Source: Pseudomonas sp. R5-89-07
GTDB taxonomy: Bacteria; Pseudomonadota; Gammaproteobacteria; Pseudomonadales; Pseudomonadaceae
Length of the DNA stretch: 64,000 nucleotides
Direction: 5' to 3'
Assembly: GCF_003851685.1 (NCBI RefSeq)
Contig: NZ_CP027727.1
Coordinates: forward strand, 992,001-1,056,000
The notes under the pieces were generated by a model, which did no database searches, was not told the DNA's origin, and saw nothing but the letters and a program-made list of their open reading frames with translations. A program made the translations under genes and the position numbers. Positions 16,887 to 26,253 of the stretch are shown one piece after another. Each line of letters begins with the position of its first letter. Within the stretch, counting starts at the first letter, position 1.

Positions 16887-17719
16887 GTTTTCTGGTGCTG
16901 GTACTGGCGGTGTGGATCGAGAAGTTCTCGGCCATGCGTCAGCGGTTGCAGCGTGACGGCGGGTGGCTGCGCGAGCTGGCCAAGCTTGAATCGAGCCCAC
17001 GCATGGGCAAGCGGCCCTGGCTGATCCTGTTGGTACTCGTGGCACTGCCCGTGGCGTTGCTGGGCTTGTTGCTGCTGGTACTGGAGCCCGTTGCCTATGG
17101 TTTGTTGGCGCTGCCGGTGCACTTGCTGGTGGTGATTTACAGCCTGGGTCGTGGTGATCTGCTGGCAGGGCTGGGACCGTTTCGTGATGCCTGGCGCCGT
17201 GGCGATCTGCAAGCCGCCGAGCACGTGGCCGAACGTGACCTGAAATTGGGTGCCGACAGTGGCGAACAATTGCTTGAGCGTGTTCAGGGCCATCTGCTGT
17301 GGCAGGCGTACCAGAGCTTTTTCGCGGTGATTTTCTGGTATTTCCTGCTGGGTCCGGTGGCCGCTCTGGCCTACCGCCTGCTGGCGCTGGCCAGCGAACA
17401 CAGCCAGAACCCCCTGGTGGCCGAGCGCGCCACGCAATTGCGGCATGCCTTTGACTGGCTACCGGTGCGCCTGCTGGCGGCGAGCTTTGCCCTGGTGGGT
17501 AATTTCGTCGCGGTCAGCCGGGTGATGCTCCACGAATTGCTGAGCTGGGATATCAGCGCTGCGCAGTTGGTGGAGAAAGTCGGCCTGGCCGCTGCGGAAA
17601 TACCGCCGCCAGCGGTGGGCGCCGAGGGCATCGTCAGTCTTGATCGCTTGTGGGAACTGCTGCTGCGCGCGGCGGTGCTGTGGTACGCCGGTTTTGCAAT
17701 CTGGACCGTGTTGCCCTGA
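16883..17719 (+). CDS. ampE: Regulatory signalling modulator protein AmpE
   Basis: A 278-residue inner-membrane protein with about four hydrophobic spans (LILLVLVALPVALLGLLLLV, SFFAVIFWYFLLGPVAALAY, ending AVLWYAGFAIW). It begins MSFLVLVLAVWIEKF and matches AmpE in length and gene order. It overlaps ampD by ATGA. Its biochemical role is unclear; it has been proposed to sense or transport in the ampDE system. Confidence 0.9.
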   Translation: MSFLVLVLAVWIEKFSAMRQRLQRDGGWLRELAKLESSPRMGKRPWLILLVLVALPVALLGLLLLVLEPVAYGLLALPVHLLVVIYSLGRGDLLAGLGPFRDAWRRGDLQAAEHVAERDLKLGADSGEQLLERVQGHLLWQAYQSFFAVIFWYFLLGPVAALAYRLLALASEHSQNPLVAERATQLRHAFDWLPVRLLAASFALVGNFVAVSRVMLHELLSWDISAAQLVEKVGLAAAEIPPPAVGAEGIVSLDRLWELLLRAAVLWYAGFAIWTVLP

Positions 17720-17726
17720 TCTCTTC

Positions 17727-17746
17727 GGCAGGGGCAAGCCCCTGCC
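17727..17746. terminator. Hairpin after ampE
   Basis: GGCAGGGGC-AA-GCCCCTGCC, a perfect strong stem eight bases after the ampE stop, without a T run. Confidence 0.6.
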
Positions 17747-17863
17747 GTTAACCTTACGTTACAAAACTCCCTTTCAAATTGAGCTATACAGGCGGAGCGC
17801 CAAATAGTGGCTATCTGCCGCCGCCCTGCGCCTCAATAAAAATAAAAGAAAGGGAGATCGCCC

Positions 17864-19894
17864 GTGAAGAGCTTGCTCTATCCCGCTGTCGCGCTGATGA
17901 ATCGCCTGAGTTTCGGCATGAAGTTCAGTCTGATCAGCGTGCTGTTCCTGCTGCCAATGCTGGCGACCAACTATTTTCTGGTGCGTGACGCCTGGGCTGC
18001 ATTCCAGGGCACCCGCGTCGAACTGCAAAGCCTGGACCTGCTTGGCAGTAGCCTGGTGGTGCGGCGCGAGTTGGAAGCGCTGAATAACCAGGTGCAGATC
18101 AATGCGACCCTCGGCCAGTCCGGTAAAGCCGGCGACCTTGAAGCCAGGATCGGGGTCCTGGAGCAGAGTGTGCTCAGTCGCCTGCAAGGGCTCAGCGCGA
18201 TGGCTACCCAGCCCGAGCAGGTGGCGGCCTTCGACGCCAAGCGCGACGAACTGATCGCCGCGTTCAAGGCTCAGCAACAGGAAACCTCACTGCTCAACAA
18301 AAGCGCGCTGATCGGCAAGTTGCTCAACCAGGCACAGATTCTCAGCCAGATCATCGCCAGTCAGTCCGGCTTGAGCCGTGATCCGCAGAGCGACCTACGC
18401 CAGCTCAGCGACCTGATCACCGCCGTCACCCCGCAAGTCACCCAGTTGCTGGGGGAGGGGCGTGCGATGGGCGCGTATTCCCTGGGTCAGGGCTTTATCA
18501 ATTCATCCTCCAGCACGCGCTTCGACGAACTGCTGCAGCAGTTGGAAAAGCTCCAGGGCGAATATGCTTTGAAGCTGCAGGATGCGCTCGGCGCCAGCCA
18601 TGCCGCGCAGGCGGCATTGGATGCCGCGGCGCAGGCCAGCCGGGCGAGCCTCAAGCAGGGCGCAGAGGTGTTCGAAGAACAGGTGGTGGTGGCCGAGACC
18701 CTGGACACACCCTGGCAGGGCTTCTACAACAACGTCAGCCAACTGATGGCCAAGACCTATCAACTCGATGACGCCACCCTGACATTCCTCAAACAGCAAC
18801 TGGAGCAACGCCTGGCCCAAAAGCGCCTGCACATGGTGCTGCTGGTCACGGCGCTGGCGGCGGTGTTTGCGCTGATTTTCTATCTGTACGCCGGCTTCTA
18901 TGCCTCCACGCGCACTACCTTGCGCAGCCTCGGGGCGATGATGGACAAGGTGGCGGCTGGCGATATGACGGTCAGCTTCGTTGCCCAAAGCCGCGATGAA
19001 CTGGGGGATCTGGGCCAGGTATTCAATGGTACCGTGGCCAAGATTCATGACCTGATCGAACGCGTCGGGCACACCGTTTCCCAGGTCGAACTGCAGGCCG
19101 GGCAAGTTCAGGCGGTTTCAGCGCAGAGCAATCAGGCGGTGTCGGGCCAGCGCAGCCAGATCGAGCAAGTGGCGACGGCGATGAACCAGATGTCGTCCAC
19201 CGCCCAGGAGGTGGCGCGCAGCGCCGCAGCCGCCGTCAGCAGCGCCCGCAGTGTCAACGACGAAACGGTCAGTGGCCGTGGGCTGGTGCAGTCCCAGCAG
19301 GGCAGCATCGCGCGCCTGGCCTCGGAAATCGACGAATCGGTGCGCGTGATCAACCAGCTCGCTGTCGACAGCCAGTCCATCAGCGGCGTATTGGAAGTCA
19401 TCAAGAGCATTGCCGAGCAAACCAACCTGTTGGCCCTGAACGCGGCGATCGAGGCCGCGCGCGCTGGTGAGCAGGGGCGTGGTTTTGCCGTGGTGGCCGA
19501 CGAGGTACGCACCCTGGCGCGGCGTACCCAGCATTCCACCGAGGAAATCGAACAGATGATCGGCCGCTTGCACAGCGGCGTCGGCGCAGCCGTGAAGGCC
19601 ATGGGCGCCAGTCATGACATGGCCAGTGGCACGGTAGGGCAGTCGGAAAAAGTTCAGCAAGCCTTGGAGAACATCTTGGGTGCGGTAGGAATGATCGTCG
19701 ATCAAAACCAACAGATCGCCGCCGCCGTGGAGCAGCAAACGGCCGTGGCCCATGAGATCGATCAGAATATTGTCGCCATCAATCGTGCGGGTGAGCATGC
19801 GGCGCAGGGTGCCGACCAGACCGAAGCGGCCAGTCATCAGTTGTCGCAGCAGGTCAGGGAATTGAAGCAACTGATTGGCGCGTTTCGCGTGTAG
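17864..19894 (+). CDS. Methyl-accepting chemotaxis protein
   Basis: A 676-residue transmembrane chemoreceptor. Membrane span 1 is [17 protein letters not shown] (residues about 25-45). A helical sensor region of about 280 residues follows, then span 2 ([20 protein letters not shown]), a HAMP linker and the signalling domain with the hairpin tip [20 protein letters not shown]. The GTG start (17864) follows AAGGGAGA; an ATG ten codons in is the alternative. Ligand unknown. The position matches PA4520 of P. aeruginosa. Confidence 0.92.
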   Translation: MKSLLYPAVALMNRLSFGMKFSLISVLFLLPMLATNYFLVRDAWAAFQGTRVELQSLDLLGSSLVVRRELEALNNQVQINATLGQSGKAGDLEARIGVLEQSVLSRLQGLSAMATQPEQVAAFDAKRDELIAAFKAQQQETSLLNKSALIGKLLNQAQILSQIIASQSGLSRDPQSDLRQLSDLITAVTPQVTQLLGEGRAMGAYSLGQGFINSSSSTRFDELLQQLEKLQGEYALKLQDALGASHAAQAALDAAAQASRASLKQGAEVFEEQVVVAETLDTPWQGFYNNVSQLMAKTYQLDDATLTFLKQQLEQRLAQKRLHMVLLVTALAAVFALIFYLYAGFYASTRTTLRSLGAMMDKVAAGDMTVSFVAQSRDELGDLGQVFNGTVAKIHDLIERVGHTVSQVELQAGQVQAVSAQSNQAVSGQRSQIEQVATAMNQMSSTAQEVARSAAAAVSSARSVNDETVSGRGLVQSQQGSIARLASEIDESVRVINQLAVDSQSISGVLEVIKSIAEQTNLLALNAAIEAARAGEQGRGFAVVADEVRTLARRTQHSTEEIEQMIGRLHSGVGAAVKAMGASHDMASGTVGQSEKVQQALENILGAVGMIVDQNQQIAAAVEQQTAVAHEIDQNIVAINRAGEHAAQGADQTEAASHQLSQQVRELKQLIGAFRV

Positions 19895-20018
19895 GAATTA
19901 TCGTTCGGATTTGATTCGGTTCGGCGTGGTGCTTGTCCTGATTTCGCTGGCGGCCTTTCAATGCACCGTGGATAGGCGACAATTTTGTCACCTGTCACGG
20001 TCCCAAGGAGGCACGGCG

Positions 20019-20447
20019 ATGGCCGCTGTAATCGGCATCAGAGGGCATTGCGCCCAGTGCGACATGACGTTCGAACTCAAGCCCTGGCAACTGAACGCCA
20101 TTGCCATCGATGAGCCCTTTGTTTGTACGTATTGCCACGCCTGCCTGCAGCTGTGTTGCCAGAAACAGCTACGTCAATTCCGCGCCCTGGACCGTTGGGC
20201 GCTGGTGCGGCCGAGCTTGATCATGCTGACCTGCGCGACCTTGCTGGCGGCGCTGTTTGCCGAGTGGCTGGGGCTGATCAGCGTGATCGGGCAGTTCAAT
20301 ATTTCGCTGGTGACGCTGCTGATCCACTTTCTGGTGCTGCGCTACGTCCGTCATCGGCAAAAGATAACCTTGAATCTGCAAGTCGTCAGCCGGCTACCAA
20401 TTGAACAACTCGCACGCATTGCGTGTGCTCGCCTCAGCCAGTCGTGA
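20019..20447 (+). CDS. Zinc-ribbon membrane protein, hypothetical
   Basis: A 142-residue protein. Two CxxC pairs (CAQCDMTFEL near residue 10, CTYCHACLQLCC near residue 35) suggest a zinc ribbon, followed by two hydrophobic segments (SLIMLTCATLLAALFAEWLG and a second through LIHFLVL). The ATG at 20019 has AAGGAGG upstream and replaces an ORF start 48 codons earlier. The last 54 bases overlap the convergent tatD. Function unknown. Confidence 0.75.
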   Translation: MAAVIGIRGHCAQCDMTFELKPWQLNAIAIDEPFVCTYCHACLQLCCQKQLRQFRALDRWALVRPSLIMLTCATLLAALFAEWLGLISVIGQFNISLVTLLIHFLVLRYVRHRQKITLNLQVVSRLPIEQLARIACARLSQS

Positions 20448-21170
20448 AGCACTGATGCCCATCCGCTCGGCCAGGGCGGCGCAGATAGCCGGCAAGTGCT
20501 GCGGGCTATTGCGCTGGCCCGGGTACATGGCCGGGGCCATATCCGGCGCGTCGGTTTCCAGCACCACGGCTTCCAGGGGCAATTGGGCCAGCACCTTGTG
20601 CATGCGCAGGGCCTGCGGCCAGGTGGCGGCGCCGCCCAGGCCCAGCTTGAAGCCGAGCTTGATGTACTCGCGAGCTTCCTCCCGGCTGCCGGCGAACGCA
20701 TGAATGATGCCGCCCCGCGGCAGACGAATGCGCTTGAGCGTGGCGATTACCGCCGCGTGGCTGCGGCGCACATGAAGCAAGGCCGGTAGCTGGAAATCCA
20801 CCGCGAGTTGCAACTGGGCCTCGAACAGCGCTTGCTGGCGTTCACGGTCCAGGTGCTGCAGAAAGTAATCCAGGCCGATTTCACCCACGGCGCAGAGTTG
20901 TCGGTGGCCGTGCAGGCGCGTCAGCCAGTCGCCCAACTCCAGCAGGTCGGCAGGGCGATGCTCATCGAGGTACACCGGGTGCAGGCCGAAGGCGGCGAAC
21001 AAGCCTTCATCTTCCAGCACCAGATCCCACACTCGTTGCCAATTACTCTGATAAACACCGAGCACTACCATGCGCCGCACACCGAGTTCACGGCTGTGGG
21101 CGAGGACTTGCGCACGATCACTGTCGAAGTCGGCAAAGTCCAGGTGCGTGTGGGTGTCGATCAGCTCCAC
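20394..21170 (-). CDS. TatD-family metal-dependent hydrolase
   Basis: A 258-residue TIM-barrel nuclease-type hydrolase. MELIDTHTHLDFADFDSDR has the HxH metal site; AVGEIGLDYF and the late ETDAPDMAP are family signatures. TatD proteins act as 3'-5' DNA exonucleases; the substrate of this one is unknown. It starts two bases after the fruR stop, so it is probably cotranscribed with fruR. Confidence 0.92.
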   Translation of the reverse strand: MELIDTHTHLDFADFDSDRAQVLAHSRELGVRRMVVLGVYQSNWQRVWDLVLEDEGLFAAFGLHPVYLDEHRPADLLELGDWLTRLHGHRQLCAVGEIGLDYFLQHLDRERQQALFEAQLQLAVDFQLPALLHVRRSHAAVIATLKRIRLPRGGIIHAFAGSREEAREYIKLGFKLGLGGAATWPQALRMHKVLAQLPLEAVVLETDAPDMAPAMYPGQRNSPQHLPAICAALAERMGISASRLAEASTRNACELFNW

Positions 21171-21172
21171 GC

Positions 21173-22168
21173 TCAGGCCTCGTGAATGCGCTGCTTGAAG
21201 GTGCGGCTGATCCCGTGCACGCCGGGCTGGTAGTGTTCTTCTTCAATGGCGGCCAGGGCCAGGCGCAAAGCGGTATCGGCAATCAATTGATGCTGCTGGG
21301 CCATGGCGTTGACCGGCAGCGGCAGAAAATCCAGCAACTGGGTATCGCCGAAAGTGCCCAGGCGCAGGGGACGCGACTTGAGCGGAAAGTCGTGCAGCGC
21401 GTCAAACACGCCTTGCAGCAGTACGTAGGACGTAGTCACCAAGGCGTCAGGCAAGTGCCCCAGGCGCTGCAGTAATTGCTCCATCAGCTGTCGGCCACAG
21501 TCTCGGCTGAAGGCTTCGCCCTGTTCGATGATCACCTCACCGGTAAAACCATCCAGGGCTTCACGGAACCCGGCGGCACGTTCCTGGCTGATACTCAGCT
21601 CCGGGTGCGCGCCGATCAGCGCGATTTGCTTGGGCAGCGGTTGCAGCAGGCTGCTGGTGAGTTGCTGGCAGGCCTGGCGGTCATCGCTGACCACCGAGCA
21701 GAACTGGCTGGGCTCCATGACCCGGTCGATGGCGATCACCGGCAAGCCTTTGGCTTGCAGTTCGCGATAGCTGTCGTCACTGGCCGGCAAGCAGCTGGCA
21801 ACAAACAGCGCATCGCAACGCCGCGCGCGGAACAGTTGCAGCAGCTGGCGCTCGCTGTCGGCCTCATCATCGGAGCTGGCGATCAGCAATTGATAACCGC
21901 GCGCCCGCGCCCCTTGTTCGAGCAATTTGGCAATCCGTGCGTAACTGGGGTTTTCCAGATCCGGCAGGATAAAGCCCAGGGTGCGCGTGTGCCGGCTGCG
22001 CAATCCGGCGGCTTGTGGGTTGGGCGTAAAACCGTGGGCCTGGACCACGGCCCGCACGCGCTCCACCGTCGCGTTGCTGATGCGCTGTTGTTCGGCCTTG
22101 CCATTGATGACATAGCTGGCGGTGGTTACGGACACACCGGCCAGACGTGCGATATCACTGAGTTTCAA
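21173..22168 (-). CDS. fruR: Fructose repressor FruR/Cra, LacI family
   Basis: A 331-residue LacI/GalR regulator. The N-terminal helix-turn-helix reads LKLSDIARLAGVSVTTASYV, followed by the effector domain. I place the start at the TTG at 22166-22168, because this gives the canonical (M)KLSDIARLAG start and AAGGA lies upstream; the ATG 29 codons earlier would add a non-homologous tail. In P. putida FruR (Cra) responds to fructose 1-phosphate and represses fruBKA, which lies divergently here. tatD follows at once. Confidence 0.93.
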   Translation of the reverse strand: MKLSDIARLAGVSVTTASYVINGKAEQQRISNATVERVRAVVQAHGFTPNPQAAGLRSRHTRTLGFILPDLENPSYARIAKLLEQGARARGYQLLIASSDDEADSERQLLQLFRARRCDALFVASCLPASDDSYRELQAKGLPVIAIDRVMEPSQFCSVVSDDRQACQQLTSSLLQPLPKQIALIGAHPELSISQERAAGFREALDGFTGEVIIEQGEAFSRDCGRQLMEQLLQRLGHLPDALVTTSYVLLQGVFDALHDFPLKSRPLRLGTFGDTQLLDFLPLPVNAMAQQHQLIADTALRLALAAIEEEHYQPGVHGISRTFKQRIHEA

Positions 22169-22313
22169 ACCGGGATTTCCTTGTTTTTTAGAGCGTGCCC
22201 CGACATTTTGTTCAATCCTAACCGATTCCAGCCAATGACCAATGTGCCACAGCAAGCGCCGAGTGGCCCTTCAAGCTTGCGCAATTACCGCGTAATCTGC
22301 CATAAATTCTAGA

Positions 22314-22325
22314 TTAAACGTTTCA
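22314..22325. promoter_or_regulatory. FruR (Cra) operator before fruB
   Basis: TTAAACGTTTCA, identical to my memory of the operator mapped for the fruBKA promoter of P. putida. It lies 138 bases before the fruB ATG in the fruR-fruB divergent region (22169-22462), which otherwise holds no gene. Confidence 0.75.
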
Positions 22326-22462
22326 GCAAGCGTATTTTTACGATGTTCGCCGCTGAGTGGCTACTGCCAATTGACTGCTCAGTCAGTGGTTTTCGAACAC
22401 CGCTAAGCTGATTTATTCAAAACAATACCTAGTGCGCACCTCGCACTAACTAGGAGAACGGC

Positions 22463-25321
22463 ATGCTCGAGCTCACTGTAGAGCAGATATCCATGGGCCA
22501 GGTGGCGGTGGATAAATCTGCTGCCTTGCACCTGCTCGCTGAAAAACTGGTGGCCGATGGCCTGGTCGCCGAAGGCTATCTCAGTGGCTTGCAGGCCCGT
22601 GAAGCCCAAGGCTCGACCTTCCTCGGCCAAGGCATTGCCATTCCGCACGGCACCCCGGAAACCCGCGACCAGGTATTTTCCACCGGCGTGCGCCTGCTGC
22701 AATTTCCCGAAGGCGTGGACTGGGGCGACGGCCAAGTGGTGTACCTGGCGATCGGCATCGCTGCCAAATCCGATGAACACCTGCGCCTGCTGCAACTGCT
22801 GACTCGCGCCCTGGGTGAAACCGACCTCGGCCAGGCGCTGCGCCGTGCCGGTACCGCCGAGGCCTTGCTCAAACTGCTGCAAGGCGCGCCGCAGGAGCTG
22901 GCCCTGGATGCACAGATGATCAGCCTGGGCGTGTCGGCCGATGATTTCGAGGAACTGGTGTGGCGCGGCGCGCGCCTGTTGCGCCAGGCCGACTGCGTGA
23001 GCAACGGGTTTGCCGCGGTGTTGCAGCAAGTCGATGCGCTGCCCCTGGGTGATGGCCTGTGGTGGCTGCACAGCGAGCAGACGGTCCAGCGTCCGGGCCT
23101 GGCGTTCGTCACGCCGGACAAACCCATGCGCTATCTGGGCCAGCCGCTCAATGGCCTGTTCTGCCTGGCCAGCCTGGGCGAAGCGCATCAGGCGTTGCTT
23201 GAGCGCCTGTGCGCCTTGCTGATCGAAGGGCGCGGCCAGGAATTGGGCCGCGCCACCAGCAGTCGCGCCGTGCTTGAAGCGCTGGGAGGCGAACTGCCAC
23301 CCGATTGGCCCAGTGCCCGCATCACCCTGGCCAACGCCCACGGCCTGCACGCGCGCCCGGCGAAGATCCTTGCCCAACTGGCCAAGGGCTTCGACGGCGA
23401 TATCCGCGTACGCATTGTCGACGGCCCGGTCGGCGCGGTGTCGGTGAAAAGCCTGAGCAAACTGTTAAGCCTCGGCGCGCGGCGCGGCCAGGTGCTGGAG
23501 TTTATCGCCGAGCCGACCATCGCTGGCGATGCGTTGCCCGCCCTGTTGGCCGCGGTTGAAGAAGGCCTGGGCGAAGCGGTCGAGCCGTTGCCGACGGTCA
23601 GCGCCCAGCCCGCCAGCGTCGATATCGAACCGGTCATCAGCGCGCCGCTGGCCGGCAGCCAGATCCAGGCGATTGCCGCCGCGCCGGGAATCGCCATCGG
23701 CCCCGCACATATCCAGGTGCAGCAGGTCTTCGACTACCCTTTGCGCGGCGAGTCCTGCGCCGTCGAGCGCCAGCGCCTGCACGCCGCGCTGAGTGATGTA
23801 CGGCGCGACATCGAAGGCCTGATTGCCCGCAGCACCTCCAAGGCCATCCGCGAGATTTTCATCACCCACCAGGAAATGCTCGACGACCCGGAACTCACCG
23901 ACGAGGTCGACACCCGTCTCAAGCAGGGCGAAAGCGCCGAAGCCGCCTGGATGAGCGTGATCGAAGCCGCCGCCAGGCAGCAGGAGTCGTTGCAAGATGC
24001 CTTGCTCGCCGAACGCGCCGCCGACCTGCGCGACATTGGTCGCCGCGTATTGGCGCAACTGTGTGGCGTCGACACCGCTCAGGAGCCCGATGAACCTTAC
24101 ATTCTGGTGATGGACGAAGTCGGCCCTTCGGATGTCGCGCGCCTGGACCCGGCCCGCGTCGCCGGCATCCTCACCGCCCGTGGCGGCGCCACGGCCCACA
24201 GCGCCATCGTCGCCCGCGCCCTCGGCATTCCGGCATTGGTCGGTGCCGGGGCGGCGGTGTTACTGCTCGGCGCCGGCACACCATTGTTACTCGACGGCCA
24301 GCGCGGGCGCCTGCACGTCGACCCCGACGCCGCCACCCTGCAACGCGCCACGGTCGAGCGCGACACCCGCGAACAACGCCTGCAAGCCGCGTCTGCGCAA
24401 CGCCACGAACCGGCGCTGACCCGTGACGGCCATGCAGTGGAAGTGTTTGCCAATATCGGCGAAAGCGCAGGCGTTGCCGCTGCGGTGGAGCAGGGCGCCG
24501 AGGGCATTGGGCTGTTGCGCACCGAACTGATTTTCATGGCCCACCCGCAAGCGCCGGACGAAGCCACCCAGGAAGCCGAATACCGTCGCGTACTCGACGG
24601 CCTCGACGGGCGGCCGCTGGTGGTGCGCACCCTCGATGTGGGTGGCGACAAACCGCTGCCGTATTGGCCGATTGCCGAAGAAGAAAACCCCTTCCTCGGG
24701 GTGCGCGGCATTCGCCTGACCCTGCAACGCCCACACATCATGGAAGCGCAATTGCGCGCACTGCTGCGTTCGGCCGATAGCCGCCCGTTGCGCATCATGT
24801 TCCCCATGGTCGGCAGCGTGGATGAATGGCGCGCCGCCAGGGATATGACCGAGCGCCTGCGCCTGGAAATCCCGGTGGCCGACCTGCAACTGGGGATCAT
24901 GATCGAAGTGCCATCGGCCGCGCTGCTGGCGCCGGTACTTGCCAAGGAAGTCGACTTTTTCAGCGTCGGCACCAACGACCTGACCCAGTACACCCTGGCC
25001 ATCGACCGTGGCCACCCGACATTGTCGGCCCAGGCCGATGGCCTGCATCCGGCCGTGCTGCAGCTGATCGACATCACCGTGCGTGCCGCCCATGCCCATG
25101 GCAAATGGGTCGGCGTGTGCGGTGAGTTGGCGGCCGACCCGCTGGCGGTGCCGGTGCTGGTCGGCCTGGGGGTGGATGAGTTGAGCGTGTCGGCGCGCAG
25201 CATTCCCGAAGTGAAGGCGCGGGTGCGTGAATTCAGTCTGAGCCAGGCCCAGGGCCTGGCGCAAAAAGCACTGGCGGTGGGTTCCCCCGCCGAGGTGCGT
25301 GCTTTAGTGGAGGCCGTGTAA
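22463..25321 (+). CDS. fruB: Fructose PTS multiphosphoryl transfer protein (EIIA-HPr-EI)
   Basis: A 952-residue fusion that carries phosphate from PEP to the fructose permease. EIIA-Fru is at residues 1-145 with active-site His62 in IAIPHGTPE. HPr is about 285-370 with His296 in NAHGLHARPA. Enzyme I is about 400-952 with His579 in GGATAHSAIVARALGIPALV and the PEP-binding FSVGTNDLTQY. All three phospho-histidines are present, so the chain looks functional. First gene of fruBKA; AGGAGA precedes the ATG. In Pseudomonas this is the only sugar PTS phosphorelay known. Confidence 0.96.
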   Translation: MLELTVEQISMGQVAVDKSAALHLLAEKLVADGLVAEGYLSGLQAREAQGSTFLGQGIAIPHGTPETRDQVFSTGVRLLQFPEGVDWGDGQVVYLAIGIAAKSDEHLRLLQLLTRALGETDLGQALRRAGTAEALLKLLQGAPQELALDAQMISLGVSADDFEELVWRGARLLRQADCVSNGFAAVLQQVDALPLGDGLWWLHSEQTVQRPGLAFVTPDKPMRYLGQPLNGLFCLASLGEAHQALLERLCALLIEGRGQELGRATSSRAVLEALGGELPPDWPSARITLANAHGLHARPAKILAQLAKGFDGDIRVRIVDGPVGAVSVKSLSKLLSLGARRGQVLEFIAEPTIAGDALPALLAAVEEGLGEAVEPLPTVSAQPASVDIEPVISAPLAGSQIQAIAAAPGIAIGPAHIQVQQVFDYPLRGESCAVERQRLHAALSDVRRDIEGLIARSTSKAIREIFITHQEMLDDPELTDEVDTRLKQGESAEAAWMSVIEAAARQQESLQDALLAERAADLRDIGRRVLAQLCGVDTAQEPDEPYILVMDEVGPSDVARLDPARVAGILTARGGATAHSAIVARALGIPALVGAGAAVLLLGAGTPLLLDGQRGRLHVDPDAATLQRATVERDTREQRLQAASAQRHEPALTRDGHAVEVFANIGESAGVAAAVEQGAEGIGLLRTELIFMAHPQAPDEATQEAEYRRVLDGLDGRPLVVRTLDVGGDKPLPYWPIAEEENPFLGVRGIRLTLQRPHIMEAQLRALLRSADSRPLRIMFPMVGSVDEWRAARDMTERLRLEIPVADLQLGIMIEVPSAALLAPVLAKEVDFFSVGTNDLTQYTLAIDRGHPTLSAQADGLHPAVLQLIDITVRAAHAHGKWVGVCGELAADPLAVPVLVGLGVDELSVSARSIPEVKARVREFSLSQAQGLAQKALAVGSPAEVRALVEAV

Positions 25322-26242
25322 ATGGCAAGGATTTTGACCCTGACGCTGAATCCGGCGTTGGACCTTACGGTGCGCTTGGCCCAGTTGGCGCCCGGTGCCG
25401 TCAACCGCAGTGAAACCCTGCTCACCCATGCCGCCGGCAAGGGCGTGAATGTGGCGCAGGTGCTGGCCGATCTGGGCCATGAGCTGACCGTGAGCGGTTT
25501 CCTGGGTGACGGCAACCCTCAGGCCTTCGAGGCGCTGATTGCCCAGCGTGGTTTTACCGATGCGTTTGTTCGCGTGCCCGGTGACACCCGCAGCAATATC
25601 AAGATTGCCGAGCACGATGGCCGCGTCACCGATATCAACGCACCGGGGCCTGAGGTGTCGGTGCAGGCACAGAACGCGCTGCTCGAAAAACTGGCTCGGA
25701 TTGCGCCAGGCTTCGACGCGGTGGTGGTGGCCGGCAGCTTGCCGCGGGGCGTCACCGCGCAATGGTTTCAGAACATGCTCGAGCAATTGAAAGGGCTCGG
25801 TTTGAAAGTGGCCCTGGACACCAGTGGCCAAGCGCTGCGCGCCGGTTTGAAGGCCGGGCCATGGTTAGTCAAGCCCAACACTGAAGAACTCGGCGAAGCG
25901 CTGGACAACGCCAGCGACGCCATCTGCCAGTTGCATCAACAGGGCGTGGAACATGTGGTGGTCTCCGACGGTGCCGCTGGCGTGAGCTGGTACCGCTCGG
26001 GTACGGCCCTGCATGCCACGCCGCCGAAGGTGACGGTTGCCAGCACCGTAGGCGCCGGCGATTCATTGCTGGCCGGCATGCTGCACGGGTTGCTCAGTGG
26101 CGATACGCCCGAACGGACCCTGCGCCGCGCCACGGCGATTGCCGCGATGGCGGTGACGCAAATCGGTTTTGGTATCAGCGATGACGCGCAGTTGGCGCGC
26201 CTCGAAAGCGGCGTCGCTGTACGCCCGCTGACAGAACAATAA
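25322..26242 (+). CDS. fruK: 1-phosphofructokinase
   Basis: A 306-residue PfkB-family kinase converting fructose 1-phosphate to fructose 1,6-bisphosphate. The N-terminus ILTLTLNPALDLTV and the segment GGKGVN-like AAGKGVNVAQVLADLGH bind sugar; TVGAGDSLLAGMLHGLLSG holds the catalytic aspartate and anion hole. It starts directly after the fruB stop with no gap and ends just before fruA, so translation is probably coupled. Confidence 0.95.
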   Translation: MARILTLTLNPALDLTVRLAQLAPGAVNRSETLLTHAAGKGVNVAQVLADLGHELTVSGFLGDGNPQAFEALIAQRGFTDAFVRVPGDTRSNIKIAEHDGRVTDINAPGPEVSVQAQNALLEKLARIAPGFDAVVVAGSLPRGVTAQWFQNMLEQLKGLGLKVALDTSGQALRAGLKAGPWLVKPNTEELGEALDNASDAICQLHQQGVEHVVVSDGAAGVSWYRSGTALHATPPKVTVASTVGAGDSLLAGMLHGLLSGDTPERTLRRATAIAAMAVTQIGFGISDDAQLARLESGVAVRPLTEQ

Positions 26243-26253
26243 GAGGGCTTGTG

